Assembly: GCA_020161545.1 (NCBI GenBank)
Contig: JAIUNT010000006.1
Location: 1 to 50,811 of the forward strand
Length of the DNA: 50,811 bases
Direction: 5' to 3'
Source of the DNA: Pseudomonadota bacterium
GTDB lineage: Bacteria; Pseudomonadota; Alphaproteobacteria; Caedimonadales; UBA1908
Each line of letters starts with the position of its first letter. The stretch's first letter is position 1. Of this stretch, positions 32,107-41,942 are shown in pieces. The position numbers were made by a program, and so were the translations under genes. The notes below the pieces were generated by a model, which was not told where the DNA came from, searched no databases, and was given only the letters and a program-made list of their open reading frames with translations.

Positions 32107-33229
32107 TATCAATCTGCGCCGTGTGCGTGCCCTGGTCATCAAGGAGATGTACCAGATCGTGCGCGATCCCAGCAGTATTCTCATTGCTTTTGTGTTTCCC
32201 CTCATGCTGATGTTTTTGTTTGGATACGGCGTTTCCCTTGACCCCAAACACGCCCGCATCGGCGTTGTGATGGAGGATCCAAGCGCGGATGTTGATGACT
32301 TTATCGCCTCCTTTCAACAGTCTCCGTACTTTGAAGTCGTGCGCGTGGACACCTCCCGCCACAAGGCCGCCGAGTTGATTATGTCCGAGGCCGTGGACGT
32401 TCTGATCATCGGACCCAGTAACTACGAGATGAGAAGTGCGTCTGGCAAATCGCCAGCGCCCATTCAAATCATCACCGATGGCAGCAAACCCAACACATCG
32501 GGACTGCTTTCAAACTACATACAGGCCGCATGGCAAATCTGGCTTGATCAGCGCATGCGCGCGCGTGGAGAGGAGCTTACGCCCCCCGTCCAGATTCAAG
32601 CGCGTGTGTGGTATAACCCCGCCAGCATCAGCCGCTACTTTCTCCTGCCCGGCTCCATTGCCCTTATCATGACCATTATTGGTACCCTCTTAACGGCCTT
32701 GGTTGTGGCCAGGGAGTGGGAGCGCGGTACCATGGAAGCCCTCATGTCCACCCCCATCACCATCTTTGAGATCATCATCGGCAAGCTCATTCCCTATTTC
32801 TTCTTGGGTCTTTGCTCCATGTCCGTGTGCGTCTTTTTATCCATCTACATCTTTGACGTACCCTTTCGAGGATCGCTTATCTTACTGTTGCTGGTGACCA
32901 GTGTGTTTTTATACGCGGCGCTCAGCCTAGGCCTTCTCATCTCAACGGCGGCGCGCAATCAATATGTTGCCTCTCAAATGGCCTTGTATACGGCCTACCT
33001 GCCCGCCTTCATGCTGTCTGGATTTATTTTTGAAATCAGTGGGATGCCCGCAATTTTGCGCCTGGTTTCATCTCTTTTGCCCGCGCGCTATTTGGTTAGC
33101 ATCCTCCAAACCATTTTCCTGGCCGGTGACTTGCCCAGACTGATTCTTGTTGACTGTGTTGGTATTTTTACCATTGGCACCGTCTTTGTGATTTTTCTTA
33201 TAAAGATGACACGTAAGAGGATTGATTAA
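32078..33229 (+). CDS. ABC-2 type permease
   Basis: A 383-residue permease with the ABC2_membrane_3 layout: one N-terminal helix (L-I-A-F-V-F-P-L-M-L-M-F-L-F-G), a large extracytoplasmic domain (about 45-175), then five helices, with the coupling-helix motif E-R-G-T-M-E-A-L-M-S-T-P. This matches the YhhJ / YbhS-type partners of dual-ATPase exporters. The stop overlaps the next start by one base (TAATG). Confidence 0.9.
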   Translation: MTKKIPFLPDINLRRVRALVIKEMYQIVRDPSSILIAFVFPLMLMFLFGYGVSLDPKHARIGVVMEDPSADVDDFIASFQQSPYFEVVRVDTSRHKAAELIMSEAVDVLIIGPSNYEMRSASGKSPAPIQIITDGSKPNTSGLLSNYIQAAWQIWLDQRMRARGEELTPPVQIQARVWYNPASISRYFLLPGSIALIMTIIGTLLTALVVAREWERGTMEALMSTPITIFEIIIGKLIPYFFLGLCSMSVCVFLSIYIFDVPFRGSLILLLLVTSVFLYAALSLGLLISTAARNQYVASQMALYTAYLPAFMLSGFIFEISGMPAILRLVSSLLPARYLVSILQTIFLAGDLPRLILVDCVGIFTIGTVFVIFLIKMTRKRID

Positions 33230-34341
33230 TGTTAACTGCCATCAGAGCCATCCTCATCAAAGAATTTCTTTCAGTTTGGCGCGACAAAAAGACGCGCATG
33301 GTCCTGATTATGCCTCCCCTTTTGCAGCTGTTCCTTTTCTCCTTTGCCGCAACTTTGGAGGTGAAGAACACAACCATTAGCATTCTCAATGAGGACCAAG
33401 GACCTGTTGCACGGGAGCTTGTACAACGTATCTCCGCGTCCCCCCGCCTCATCCGTAAGGTTTTAAACCCCGATAATACCCAGGACATAGAGAGTCACAT
33501 CAATAACCAAAAAGCCTTAGTAGGTATTCACTTTCCATCGGACTTCTCCCGCCGCGTTATGAACGGGGAAAGCGGAAAATTCCAGGTGATTCTTGATGGA
33601 CGTCGCTCTAATACAGCCTCCATCATGACGGGCTATCTCAACGAAATTGTAAACACCTACAACCAAGAGTTCGCCAAGGAGCGCGGTGTGCTTCTGGCCC
33701 CATCAACCCTTGTGGTCCGGCACTGGTTCAATCCCAATTTAGAGTACATGTGGTTTACCCTGCCTTGTTTGGTGGCCATTCTTGGACAGGTCATTGCGCT
33801 TTCCCTCACTTCCCTTGCCATTGCAAGAGAGCGCGAACTTGGCACCTTTGAACAGTTGCTTGTGTCGCCCGTCTCCTCCATTCAAATCCTAACGGGTAAA
33901 ACTTTACCTGCCCTCGGGCTTGCGTTTCTTGAGAGTTACGTGATTCTTTTCCTTGTGGTCTTTTTCTTCGGCGTGGAGTTTCAGGGGTCACTGATGCTCT
34001 TTTTTTGGAGCATGCTGATCTTTCTTTTGTCCATTGTGGGGATTGGGCTTTTCATCTCCTCCATGTGCAAAACCCAACAGCAAGTGGTCCTTGGCACCTT
34101 TGTCTATATGGTGCCTGCGGTCACCATCTCAGGCTTTGCAACGCCCGTTGAGAACATGCCCATGTTTCTCCAGTACTTGTCTGAGCTCTCACCCTTAAAG
34201 CACTTTCTGATCGTCTCTAAAGGGCTTTTCCTCAAGGACCTGCCAGCACCCCTGGTGGCGCAGTACACGTGGCCCAATTTTCTCATTGCTCTGTGCACGC
34301 TCATGGCTGCGCTGTGGCTGTTTCGCAGGCGCATGGAGTAA
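33229..34341 (+). CDS. ABC-2 type permease (YhhJ-like)
   Basis: A 370-residue paralog of the preceding permease with the same layout; the coupling motif is E-R-E-L-G-T-F-E-Q-L-L-V-S-P. Two different permeases presumably pair with the two halves of the fused ATPase. It ends one base before the convergent pepP gene, so no intergenic terminator is visible. Confidence 0.9.
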   Translation: MLTAIRAILIKEFLSVWRDKKTRMVLIMPPLLQLFLFSFAATLEVKNTTISILNEDQGPVARELVQRISASPRLIRKVLNPDNTQDIESHINNQKALVGIHFPSDFSRRVMNGESGKFQVILDGRRSNTASIMTGYLNEIVNTYNQEFAKERGVLLAPSTLVVRHWFNPNLEYMWFTLPCLVAILGQVIALSLTSLAIARERELGTFEQLLVSPVSSIQILTGKTLPALGLAFLESYVILFLVVFFFGVEFQGSLMLFFWSMLIFLLSIVGIGLFISSMCKTQQQVVLGTFVYMVPAVTISGFATPVENMPMFLQYLSELSPLKHFLIVSKGLFLKDLPAPLVAQYTWPNFLIALCTLMAALWLFRRRME

Positions 34342-34342
34342 T

Positions 34343-36142
34343 TTAAAGAGGTCTTGTTTTGGCCTCCAGCAACACCTTTTCTTGGGAATCCAGGTGCGGC
34401 GCCAGTTGATCAAAGACAAGGGCATGGTAGGCATTGAGCCACTCCCTCTCACCAAATGTGAGAAGACTCACGTCCAAAAGAGCCGTATCAAAGGGCACAA
34501 GAGTTAGCATTTCAAAGGTAAAGAATCCGTCATAACTTGTGCTTGCGCGCACAAACTGCATACCCTCTAAACGCACGCCGTAGTGGCCTTCTTTATAGTA
34601 GCCAGGCTCATTGGAAACAATCATACCCTCCTCTAAAGCCACGTCTTTCCAGGCGGTTGAAATGCTTTGAGGGCCCTCGTGTACACCAAGGTAACTCCCC
34701 ACCCCGTGCCCGGTCCCATGGGCATAGTCAAGGCCCACCTGCCACAGTGGCGCGCGGGCAAGGGCGTCCAGTTGGTGACCTGTTGTACCCTTGGGAAAGC
34801 GCACCGTTGCCAGGGCAATATGGCCTTTGAGCACCCGGGTCACATTGGCCTTGATATGTCCGTCATCACACCGCCCCCACGTAAGGGTGCGCGTCACGTC
34901 GGTCGTGCCGTCCAGATACTGCCCCCCCGAATCAATGAGCAGCAAATCTCCCTTTTGAAGCACGCGGTCTGTTTGAGGCGTCACCCTGTAGTGGACGATG
35001 GCCCCGTTGGGGCCCGAGCCTGCGATGGTTTCAAAGCTCGGTCCTTTAAAGTCACTTTGGCGTGCGCGCTCCATAAGAAGGCGCTTTGAAACATCACTTT
35101 CGTGCACCTGGCTGCCCGCCCCCATGGCTTGATCCAACCAAAAAAGAGTCCGCACAATGGCGACGCCGTCCTTCACATGGGCGGATTTGGCACCTGCGAT
35201 TTCTTGTGGGTTTTTACACGCCTTAGGCAAAAGACAGGGGTCTTGCCCCTCTTTCACTTGGGCGCCTACGCGCTTGAGAAGTGTCAAACAAGCCGCTGAC
35301 GCGCTTGCTGGGTCAAGGAGCACTTTTTTATGAATCATGTGACTTTTGGCAAAGTCAGCAAAATCCCCGTATGGGTGCACCCGTACGTTTTGCTTATGCA
35401 GGTTTTTTTGGAGAGCATCCGAAACTTTACGAAGATCTACGAACAGGTCAACAGATCCATCACGCCACACAAACGCATAGCCTTCAATAAGGGGGGAAAA
35501 GTCCACGTCCTGACCGCGCAGGTTCAAACACCAACACAGGGATTCCCCCAGGGTCAAAAGACAGGCGTCTAGATTTTCTTCCATGAGGTTGAGAGCCACC
35601 TTGCTCAGTTTCTCCTGAACAGAAAGACCCGCAAAGCGCACGTCGTGGGTCTCAAGCATGGCCAAGGGCTGGTGGGGGCGCTTTTGCCACACCCGCGCCA
35701 TTGGCGCCTTGGTTCCTCTATGTGGCTTGAAGAGCCAGCCGACTTGGCCACAAAGGGCTTCATACCGCTGGGCTTCGCGCACGCTCACGCGCCAGGGATC
35801 AAACCCCAAAACCCCCTTATGGGGCGCGCTCTTTAAACATTCTTTGAGCGCCGCCATGGTCAGGGGTAGGATTTGAAAGAGGTGGGGATCAACCTGGGCC
35901 TTTGCCTGGAGCGTATAACGTCCGTCCACAAAAAGAACAGCCGTCTTCTCAAACACCACCACAAGGCCAGCCGACCCTTCAAAACCCGTAAGCCAAGCAA
36001 TATCCCTGGACTGAGGGGGCAAAAACTCATGGCGGTGGGCGTCCGTATGGGGGACAAGGAGTGCATCAATTCCCTGTTTGCCCATGAGAGCGCGAAGTTT
36101 TTCAAGCTTTTCTTGTGAGGTCACGGTTATCTTCCTGCTCAA
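34343..36142 (-). CDS. Xaa-Pro aminopeptidase, three-domain M24B type
   Basis: A 599-residue peptidase removing N-terminal residues preceding proline. Two creatinase-like N-terminal domains (the first with P-H-T-D-A-H-R-H-E-F and D-G-R-Y-T-L-Q) precede the pita-bread domain. Metal ligands: Asp in L-I-D-S-G-G and in T-T-D-V-T-R, His in G-T-G-H-G-V-G, Glu in S-N-E-P-G-Y-Y, and Glu in R-L-E-G-M-Q. The three-domain form is related to eukaryotic cytosolic APP1. The first 41 bases overlap the end of the kinase gene; a later start is conceivable, but the residues following M1 look family-like. Confidence 0.93.
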   Translation of the reverse strand: MSRKITVTSQEKLEKLRALMGKQGIDALLVPHTDAHRHEFLPPQSRDIAWLTGFEGSAGLVVVFEKTAVLFVDGRYTLQAKAQVDPHLFQILPLTMAALKECLKSAPHKGVLGFDPWRVSVREAQRYEALCGQVGWLFKPHRGTKAPMARVWQKRPHQPLAMLETHDVRFAGLSVQEKLSKVALNLMEENLDACLLTLGESLCWCLNLRGQDVDFSPLIEGYAFVWRDGSVDLFVDLRKVSDALQKNLHKQNVRVHPYGDFADFAKSHMIHKKVLLDPASASAACLTLLKRVGAQVKEGQDPCLLPKACKNPQEIAGAKSAHVKDGVAIVRTLFWLDQAMGAGSQVHESDVSKRLLMERARQSDFKGPSFETIAGSGPNGAIVHYRVTPQTDRVLQKGDLLLIDSGGQYLDGTTDVTRTLTWGRCDDGHIKANVTRVLKGHIALATVRFPKGTTGHQLDALARAPLWQVGLDYAHGTGHGVGSYLGVHEGPQSISTAWKDVALEEGMIVSNEPGYYKEGHYGVRLEGMQFVRASTSYDGFFTFEMLTLVPFDTALLDVSLLTFGEREWLNAYHALVFDQLAPHLDSQEKVLLEAKTRPL

Positions 36143-38273
36143 ATGTTTTCTTTGGGATCTTCATGATAAAACGTGTGAATGCGCCTTCTTGGCTCTCCAC
36201 ACTTAAAGTACCATGGTGCTGATTCACTATGATATCATAACTGAGCGATAGCCCAAGCCCAGTGCCACTACCCGCCGGTTTCGTGGTGAAGAATGGATCA
36301 AAGATCTTCTTTTGCACGCTCTCACTCATCCCAGGCCCGTTGTCTTCAATCTGCACCTCAAAGCTATCCCCAAAGTCTTGGGTCTTGAGCGTCAACACAG
36401 GCTCGAAGGTTGTCCCTAAAAGATTACGTTTTTGCTGGAGTGCGTAACATGCGTTGTGAATCATGTTGAGAAGCACACGTCCCAGCGCTTGCCTGTAAAC
36501 GGTCGCCTCTAAGACGCCCGCAAGCTCCATCTCCACACGGGGCGGCGTCCCTTTGGAGCGAAAGGCAGCAATGGCCAAGGTCACGTTTTCCTCAAGCAAC
36601 CGATTGATATCCGTATGCTGTTCTTCATCGCTTCCCCCCTTGGCGTGGGTCAGCATACTTTTAACGATGGAGTCTGCACGGTTGGCATGCAGATTAATGC
36701 GCTTAAGGTTGTCTGTCAGCATCTCAAGGAGCTCTTCAAAGGACTCCTTTTGCGCTGTGGAGATGTGGCCGCGCACGACGTTATGGAGAAGCTGGGTAAT
36801 CTCCTGGGCAAACTCCTGACAGACTTGGGCAAAGTTAATGATGAAATTCAAAGGATTTTTGATCTCATGGGCAATGCCGGCTGTGATGGAGCCAAGGCCA
36901 GCCAGTTTTTCCTGCACAATGATCTGTTGCTGGGCCTTACGTAGGTTCACAATGGCTTTTTGAAGTTCTTGGTTTTTCTTTGAAATTTCCTGTGTACGTT
37001 CTTGAACACGGGCGTCTAGGGTATGAATGTGATCTTCAAGCTTTAAAACAAGGGCTCTGTTTTGCTCAAACACTGACGACACCGCCTCGAACCAACTCTT
37101 CCAGGGATCTTGAATGGTGGGATAGACAACCTCCACATCATCCTTGCCCTGCCCCATAATGTGGCTCACAAGGTTGTGGGTGGGGGTGATGAACTCACGC
37201 CCAATGAGCTTGTTGGTAAACAGCAAAAACAGCATGCCAAAGATCAGCACGAATAGCACACTTGGCCCCACATGCAGGAGCGTTGCAAGGCCCAAATCCG
37301 CCGCATTGATATAGAAAATAACGTTCCAAGGCGCAAAGTCTGTTCGTGCCCGGTACACCCAGTATCCCTTGAGTTTGTTGAGGCTATGTTCTTCTTGGGC
37401 TAGGATTTGCTCTAGTGTCAGCTCCGGGGGCAAGATGCTGGCCGCACGCACAAGGTGCGTGCGCTCGTTATCATCGTCGGTATCTGACACAACGGTCCCG
37501 CGGTCATTGACAACCAATAACCGTCCATTACGGTAGTAGATACTGTCGATGAAGTAATCCACAGCTTCGAGTGTAAAGTCCAAGGTCACCACACCCAAAA
37601 AAGTGTTCCCATGATAGACGGGTGCGCCGCATGTCTGCATGAGTTCGTCACTGCCGGGCATCAAAAAAGCATCTGTCCAAAAAATGTCGCGTTTAGGATT
37701 TTTGTGGGGAAGCGCGCCTTGGAATGCTTCTCTGCCCAATAGGTCTGCACTGTATCTCTCATGAATGGCTGCGCGCCAAGGATACACATTCATAAAGCCT
37801 TTTTGTGAAACGTAGCGCAAGGACGCCGTCGACTTAATGTTCTCTTTGATCACCTTAAACAGAGGATTGAGGCTGTAGGCCATGCGAATCTCTTGCCATT
37901 TTTCGGGTGGTACTTGCTCAAGAGATCCTTGTCCTGTGATATTGCCCACCATTTGAAAGTGGGTGTGGGGAACGTCCAGGTGAAAGTAAGTACGATCTGG
38001 TCCATTTTTAAGGGCAATATCCGACAGATCTGAAAAATGAAAAGGCGTGCGCATAAAGTCTTCAGCTTGGATGCGCATGCCGTTCACGGCGTCATAGCGA
38101 ATGCGCAGTAAATAATCGAGAGCCTGGGACTGATCCACGAGGCGTAGGCGCAGTGAGGACAGACGTCCTTCAAAATTCTCCTTATACAGCACCCAGAAAA
38201 GCGCTGACGCGCAAAAGAAAATTACGCCATACGTGAGGGCGATGATGCGCCGAAAACGGGAAAAAAAGGGCAC
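36102..38273 (-). CDS. Membrane-bound sensor histidine kinase with a Cache-type sensor
   Basis: A 723-residue kinase. GTG 38273 follows GGAG by six bases. An N-terminal membrane helix (about 10-30) is followed by a large extracytoplasmic region to about 330 with Cache features (W-R-A-A-I-H-E-R-Y-S, G-A-P-V-Y-H-G-N-T-F-L-G-V-V-T-L-D). A second helix (about 335-355), a linker and a long coiled coil lead to the HisKA domain (H in I-A-H-E-I-K-N-P-L-N-F) and HATPase motifs (D-N-G-P-G-M, F-F-T-T-K-P, G-T-G-L-G-L-S). No response regulator gene is nearby, so its partner is unknown. It lies 37 bases after phaC and overlaps pepP, suggesting one transcript. Confidence 0.93.
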   Translation of the reverse strand: MPFFSRFRRIIALTYGVIFFCASALFWVLYKENFEGRLSSLRLRLVDQSQALDYLLRIRYDAVNGMRIQAEDFMRTPFHFSDLSDIALKNGPDRTYFHLDVPHTHFQMVGNITGQGSLEQVPPEKWQEIRMAYSLNPLFKVIKENIKSTASLRYVSQKGFMNVYPWRAAIHERYSADLLGREAFQGALPHKNPKRDIFWTDAFLMPGSDELMQTCGAPVYHGNTFLGVVTLDFTLEAVDYFIDSIYYRNGRLLVVNDRGTVVSDTDDDNERTHLVRAASILPPELTLEQILAQEEHSLNKLKGYWVYRARTDFAPWNVIFYINAADLGLATLLHVGPSVLFVLIFGMLFLLFTNKLIGREFITPTHNLVSHIMGQGKDDVEVVYPTIQDPWKSWFEAVSSVFEQNRALVLKLEDHIHTLDARVQERTQEISKKNQELQKAIVNLRKAQQQIIVQEKLAGLGSITAGIAHEIKNPLNFIINFAQVCQEFAQEITQLLHNVVRGHISTAQKESFEELLEMLTDNLKRINLHANRADSIVKSMLTHAKGGSDEEQHTDINRLLEENVTLAIAAFRSKGTPPRVEMELAGVLEATVYRQALGRVLLNMIHNACYALQQKRNLLGTTFEPVLTLKTQDFGDSFEVQIEDNGPGMSESVQKKIFDPFFTTKPAGSGTGLGLSLSYDIIVNQHHGTLSVESQEGAFTRFIMKIPKKTFEQEDNRDLTRKA

Positions 38274-38310
38274 TGCTTGCTCCTTGCCTCACGCACCCTT
38301 GTGCGCTTTT

Positions 38311-40143
38311 TTATTTCACATAAGTTCCTGGGGCGTCTGCAAGGGCCGGAAACGCCTTGGTGCCGGGCGTGCGCGCTGGGATCTTATCCCCCCCGTGGGA
38401 CGTGAGCCACGTCTCCCAGGCTGTCCACCAGGATCCCGCATGGGACTGGGCTACGTCCAACCAATCCTGTGCTCCTTTTTGAAGGATCTTTCCCGTCCAG
38501 TACGCGTACTTATTCTTAGACGGGTGGTTAAAGATACCGGCCACGTGGCCCGAACCACCTAGGACAAAGGTTGTGGGTCCGCCCAAGACTTTTGCGCCCG
38601 CATACCCGCATTGCCAGGGTGCAATGTGATCCTCACGCGTGCTTAGGATGAAGCTTGGCACCTTGACGTCCCTCAAATCAATCTTGCGCCCCCCAAGGGT
38701 GAGCGCGCCTGGCTTGATCAGCTTATTTTCAAGGAACATATTACGCAGGTAATAAGCGTACATAGCCGCCGGCAGATTGGTATAATCGGAATTCCAATAG
38801 AGAAGGTCAAAGGCCATGGGCTCTTTACCCATCAGATAGTTGTTCACAACAAAGGACCAAATGAGGTCATTGGAACGCAGCAAATTAAAGGTTTTCGCCA
38901 GCACCCGTCCGTCAAAGTAGCCCCAGTTTTTCATGGCCTGTTCCATTTTGGACAGCTGCTCTTCATCGATGAAGATCTTCAAGTCACCCGCGTCTTCAAA
39001 ATCAAACAGTGTCGCCAGAAATGTCGTGCTTTTAAGGGGGTTGTCCTTATCCTTGGCACGGTACGCGCTGTAGGCCGTGAGGAAGTTCCCGCCGATACAA
39101 AAACCAAGGGCGTTGACTTGAGGCTCGCCGGTGATCTTTACCATGGCCTCAAGGGCCGCACCAACGCCTTGAAGCACATAGTCTTCAAAGGTTTTGTGGG
39201 CCAGTCTATCATCTTGGGGATTGACCCAAGACACGACAAAAACCGTCCATCCCTTATCAAGGAGCCAGCGCACAAAGGAGCTCTCGGGACGCAAATCAAA
39301 GATATAGAATTTGTTGATGCAAGGAGGCACAAGAAGAATCGGCACACGGTAGACCTCTTTGGTGGTGGGTGCGTACTGAATCAGCTGAATGAGCTCGTTT
39401 TGAAAGACCACCTTCCCGGGTGTTGTGGCGATGTTCTCGCCCACACGGAAATGACCACGTTCCACCATGGAGATATTCAAGCGGCCTTTCCCTTCCTCAA
39501 GATCCTTGAAAAAGTTAGAAATACCTTGAATCAGAGACTGTCCATGGGTCTCAAGACTTTCCTTCATGGCCTCAGGATTTCCCCAAAAATAATTGGTAGG
39601 GGCCATGGCGTTGGAAATTTGTTGGGAGAAAAAGCCGACCCTTTTGGCAACCTTAGGATCAAGACCATCAATATTACCTGACACCTGACGCACCCAACGG
39701 TCCCACAAAAGATAATGCTGTTTCATAAAGTCAAAGCCAGGATTGGTCGTCCAGGCCTCTTGGGAGAAGCGCTTATCCCCCTTGGGTGTCTCAACCACTT
39801 GCGTGAGTGCTTGATCCGGGTGAGCTGCGTGGGTCAGAGCAGACTGCCACAGACGCGCGCAACCTTGCATGTAAGCGGCATTGGCCTCCAAAAGATTACG
39901 GGGGTTCTGGGCGATCTTAAGACCTGCCTCAACGAAAGCCTTTGTGATGGTCACGGGATCAAGGGGATCAGGCTCAGGGGGAGAGATGGACTTCTCGCAC
40001 ATCTCGCGGGCATATTCCATGGCAGTGCGCTGGAACTGTTCGCCCAGCTGCATCAGGCCCTTGGCCATCTGCAAAGGGTCAGCCTTTTGCTGACCCTTTG
40101 TCTGCATCACATCAAGAAATGTCGTCTTGGATTTATGTCCCAT
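38311..40143 (-). CDS. phaC: Class I poly(3-hydroxyalkanoate) synthase
   Basis: A 610-residue polymerase that links hydroxyacyl-CoA units into storage polyester. The lipase-like box G-F-C-I-G-G carries the nucleophile C349, with D505 (T-R-E-D-H-I-A-P) and H533 (G-S-G-H-V-A-G) completing the triad. The N-terminal domain (P-T-N-Y-F-W-G-N-P, K-V-V-F-Q-N-E-L-I-Q-L-I-Q-Y) is typical of class I enzymes. PhaA and PhaB are not in the window. It follows trxA by about 48 bases on the same strand. Confidence 0.95.
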   Translation of the reverse strand: MGHKSKTTFLDVMQTKGQQKADPLQMAKGLMQLGEQFQRTAMEYAREMCEKSISPPEPDPLDPVTITKAFVEAGLKIAQNPRNLLEANAAYMQGCARLWQSALTHAAHPDQALTQVVETPKGDKRFSQEAWTTNPGFDFMKQHYLLWDRWVRQVSGNIDGLDPKVAKRVGFFSQQISNAMAPTNYFWGNPEAMKESLETHGQSLIQGISNFFKDLEEGKGRLNISMVERGHFRVGENIATTPGKVVFQNELIQLIQYAPTTKEVYRVPILLVPPCINKFYIFDLRPESSFVRWLLDKGWTVFVVSWVNPQDDRLAHKTFEDYVLQGVGAALEAMVKITGEPQVNALGFCIGGNFLTAYSAYRAKDKDNPLKSTTFLATLFDFEDAGDLKIFIDEEQLSKMEQAMKNWGYFDGRVLAKTFNLLRSNDLIWSFVVNNYLMGKEPMAFDLLYWNSDYTNLPAAMYAYYLRNMFLENKLIKPGALTLGGRKIDLRDVKVPSFILSTREDHIAPWQCGYAGAKVLGGPTTFVLGGSGHVAGIFNHPSKNKYAYWTGKILQKGAQDWLDVAQSHAGSWWTAWETWLTSHGGDKIPARTPGTKAFPALADAPGTYVK

Positions 40144-40191
40144 GAGGCCCCCGCTTTTTTTATTTTTTGGACAATGTGCGTGAAGGGTATC

Positions 40192-40515
40192 TTAAGAAAG
40201 ATGTTGCCCCAACCAAGCCTCTAGGGCTGGCATAGGGAGCGCGCCCACTTGTTGGCCCACATTTTGCCCTTTTTGAAAAAGAAGAAGAGTGGGAATACTG
40301 CGCACACCGTACTGGGACGGGGACTCAGGATTCTTATCAATATCCACCTTACAAATTTTAACTTTTTCGCCATATTTTTCAGCAAGTTGATCTAAAAGAG
40401 GCGCTATGGCGCGACATGGTCCGCACCACTGAGCCCAGAAATCAACCAACACAAGTCCTTCATGATCAAGCACTTCTTTCGAGAACGCCTCATCACTGAC
40501 ATGTACAACACTCAT
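40192..40515 (-). CDS. trxA: Thioredoxin
   Basis: A 107-residue thioredoxin with the redox motif W-C-G-P-C (C31, C34), the buried Asp (V-D-F-W) and the cis-Pro loop (S-I-P-T-L-L-L-F). It has no signal peptide, so it is a cytoplasmic reductant. GGAG lies a suitable distance upstream of ATG 40515. The upstream gap 40516-40620 is A+T-rich and probably contains its promoter. Confidence 0.96.
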   Translation of the reverse strand: MSVVHVSDEAFSKEVLDHEGLVLVDFWAQWCGPCRAIAPLLDQLAEKYGEKVKICKVDIDKNPESPSQYGVRSIPTLLLFQKGQNVGQQVGALPMPALEAWLGQHLS

Positions 40516-40620
40516 CTGTTTTTCTCCTCTTGTATCTGAGGCCCTTTATAAAAAAAGCCAATTTCCTACCAACCATTCATTATACCATAAATACGCTGGA
40601 CTCGCATAAAATATTGGTTC

Positions 40621-41352
40621 TCAAGCCTTCTGGGCAAGGAGCTCTTTGAGGGCGCCGTAGGGCATGCCCCCCTCAATAAAGCGTCCATTGACAACGAGTG
40701 TCGGCGTTGCATTAACACCAATTTTCTCAGCCAAATCAATGGTTCCTTTGAGAGATTTCATCAATCCATCGCTTGCCATGTCCTTTTGAAACCTACTTTT
40801 ATCAAAACCTTGGATGGTTTCAAAGCTTGTGGTGATGTCGTCAAGGGTTTGCTTGGGATCTGCCTGATCCATGAGGGCGCTGGCTTGTTTGTAGAGACCT
40901 TGGCGGCCTGCCGCCATGAGGGCTTTAACAGCCAAAAGGGATGGCTCCCCAAAAATGGGAATTCCTTTCACAATAATCTTAAGCTGAGGCTCCTTCTCCA
41001 CCGCCTCATCCATGACCTTATGGAAAGCCCGGCAGTGCCCACAAAATGGATCTAGAAATGCCACCATCACCTGTGTCCCCTTGGGATTACCCAGAACAGC
41101 GTCGTCAGGCTTTGCCTCAAGGCCTGCCTTGTTTTTTTGAATGGCGGTACTTGCACTGTCTTGGCGGGCCTTGGCTTGGTTTTCTTGAAAGGCCACAAGT
41201 GCTTGGGCGACAGCTTCTGGGTTTTTTGCAAGATAGTCTTTCACCACACCTTGCACCTCTTTGGTTTGTTCCTCCGACATGGCCGACCATACGCCCACCC
41301 CACTGGCAAAGAACACGCCAACTGCAATCGTGCTTAACAACTTTGAACCCAC
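40621..41352 (-). CDS. Periplasmic DsbA-family thiol-disulfide protein
   Basis: A 243-residue exported thioredoxin-fold protein of the DsbA / Com1 type. The GTG start at 41352 is preceded by GGGAG at about seven bases. The signal-like N-terminus (about 1-25) is followed by a helical spacer (V-V-K-D-Y-L-A-K-N-P-E-A), then F-L-D-P-F-C-G-H-C with C104 and C107, and the cis-Pro loop A-T-P-T-L-V-V-N-G. It probably oxidises or isomerises cysteines in exported proteins, which would include the Cys-bearing TadE-like and effector proteins here. It is divergent from nuoA. Confidence 0.92.
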   Translation of the reverse strand: MGSKLLSTIAVGVFFASGVGVWSAMSEEQTKEVQGVVKDYLAKNPEAVAQALVAFQENQAKARQDSASTAIQKNKAGLEAKPDDAVLGNPKGTQVMVAFLDPFCGHCRAFHKVMDEAVEKEPQLKIIVKGIPIFGEPSLLAVKALMAAGRQGLYKQASALMDQADPKQTLDDITTSFETIQGFDKSRFQKDMASDGLMKSLKGTIDLAEKIGVNATPTLVVNGRFIEGGMPYGALKELLAQKA

Positions 41353-41558
41353 AAGGCCTCTCCCGTTTTTTTGAAATAAGTTGAAACACTTTACCTCACA
41401 TCAGCACATTCATGCAAGACAGCCCCGCGCACTTGTGCATCACGCGCGCGCAACACTCTTAAGAAAAGATTTTCTTTAAACTTAAGAGACCCTATGCCTT
41501 TGATGAAAATGGCGTTAGAATACGGCATTGTTTAAGATAAATCTTTGAGGAATCATCC

Positions 41559-41942
41559 ATGGGAGCGGACACGGTGGATATGGGTCTGTTGCAAGAATAC
41601 GTGCCCATCTTGATCTTTCTCTTTATTGCCGTGGGCTTTTCCGCGCTTTTGATCTTCCTTGGCTGGCTGCGCGGCCCCAAGCGACCTGACGCGGAAAAAC
41701 TCTCTCCCTATGAGTGCGGCTTTGAACCCTTTGAAGCGCCGCGCAGCCGTTTTAATGTCAGATACTACCTGGTGGCGATCCTTTTCATCATCTTTGACCT
41801 TGAAGTCGCCTTCTTGTTTCCTTGGTCCATCTCCTTATCGGAGGTGGGACTTTTTGGTTTTTGGTCCATGATCATCTTTTTAGGGATTTTGACCGCAGGC
41901 TTTGCCTATGAATGGAAGAAAGGGGCTCTCGATTGGGAATAG
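41559..41942 (+). CDS. nuoA: NADH-quinone oxidoreductase subunit A
   Basis: A 127-residue membrane subunit with three helices, including the conserved loop Y-E-C-G-F-E-P-F and the charged motif [16 protein letters not shown] lies nine bases before ATG 41559. First gene of the complex I operon; the gap to the divergent dsbA-like gene (about 205 bases) must hold the promoter, but no clear consensus boxes were found. Overlaps nuoB by 31 bases. Confidence 0.96.
   Translation: MGADTVDMGLLQEYVPILIFLFIAVGFSALLIFLGWLRGPKRPDAEKLSPYECGFEPFEAPRSRFNVRYYLVAILFIIFDLEVAFLFPWSISLSEVGLFGFWSMIIFLGILTAGFAYEWKKGALDWE

Noticed and set aside
41460..41525. Promoter boxes before nuoA (TTGATG, TAGAAT)
   Set aside because: The two hexamers are only about ten bases apart and no better pair was found.
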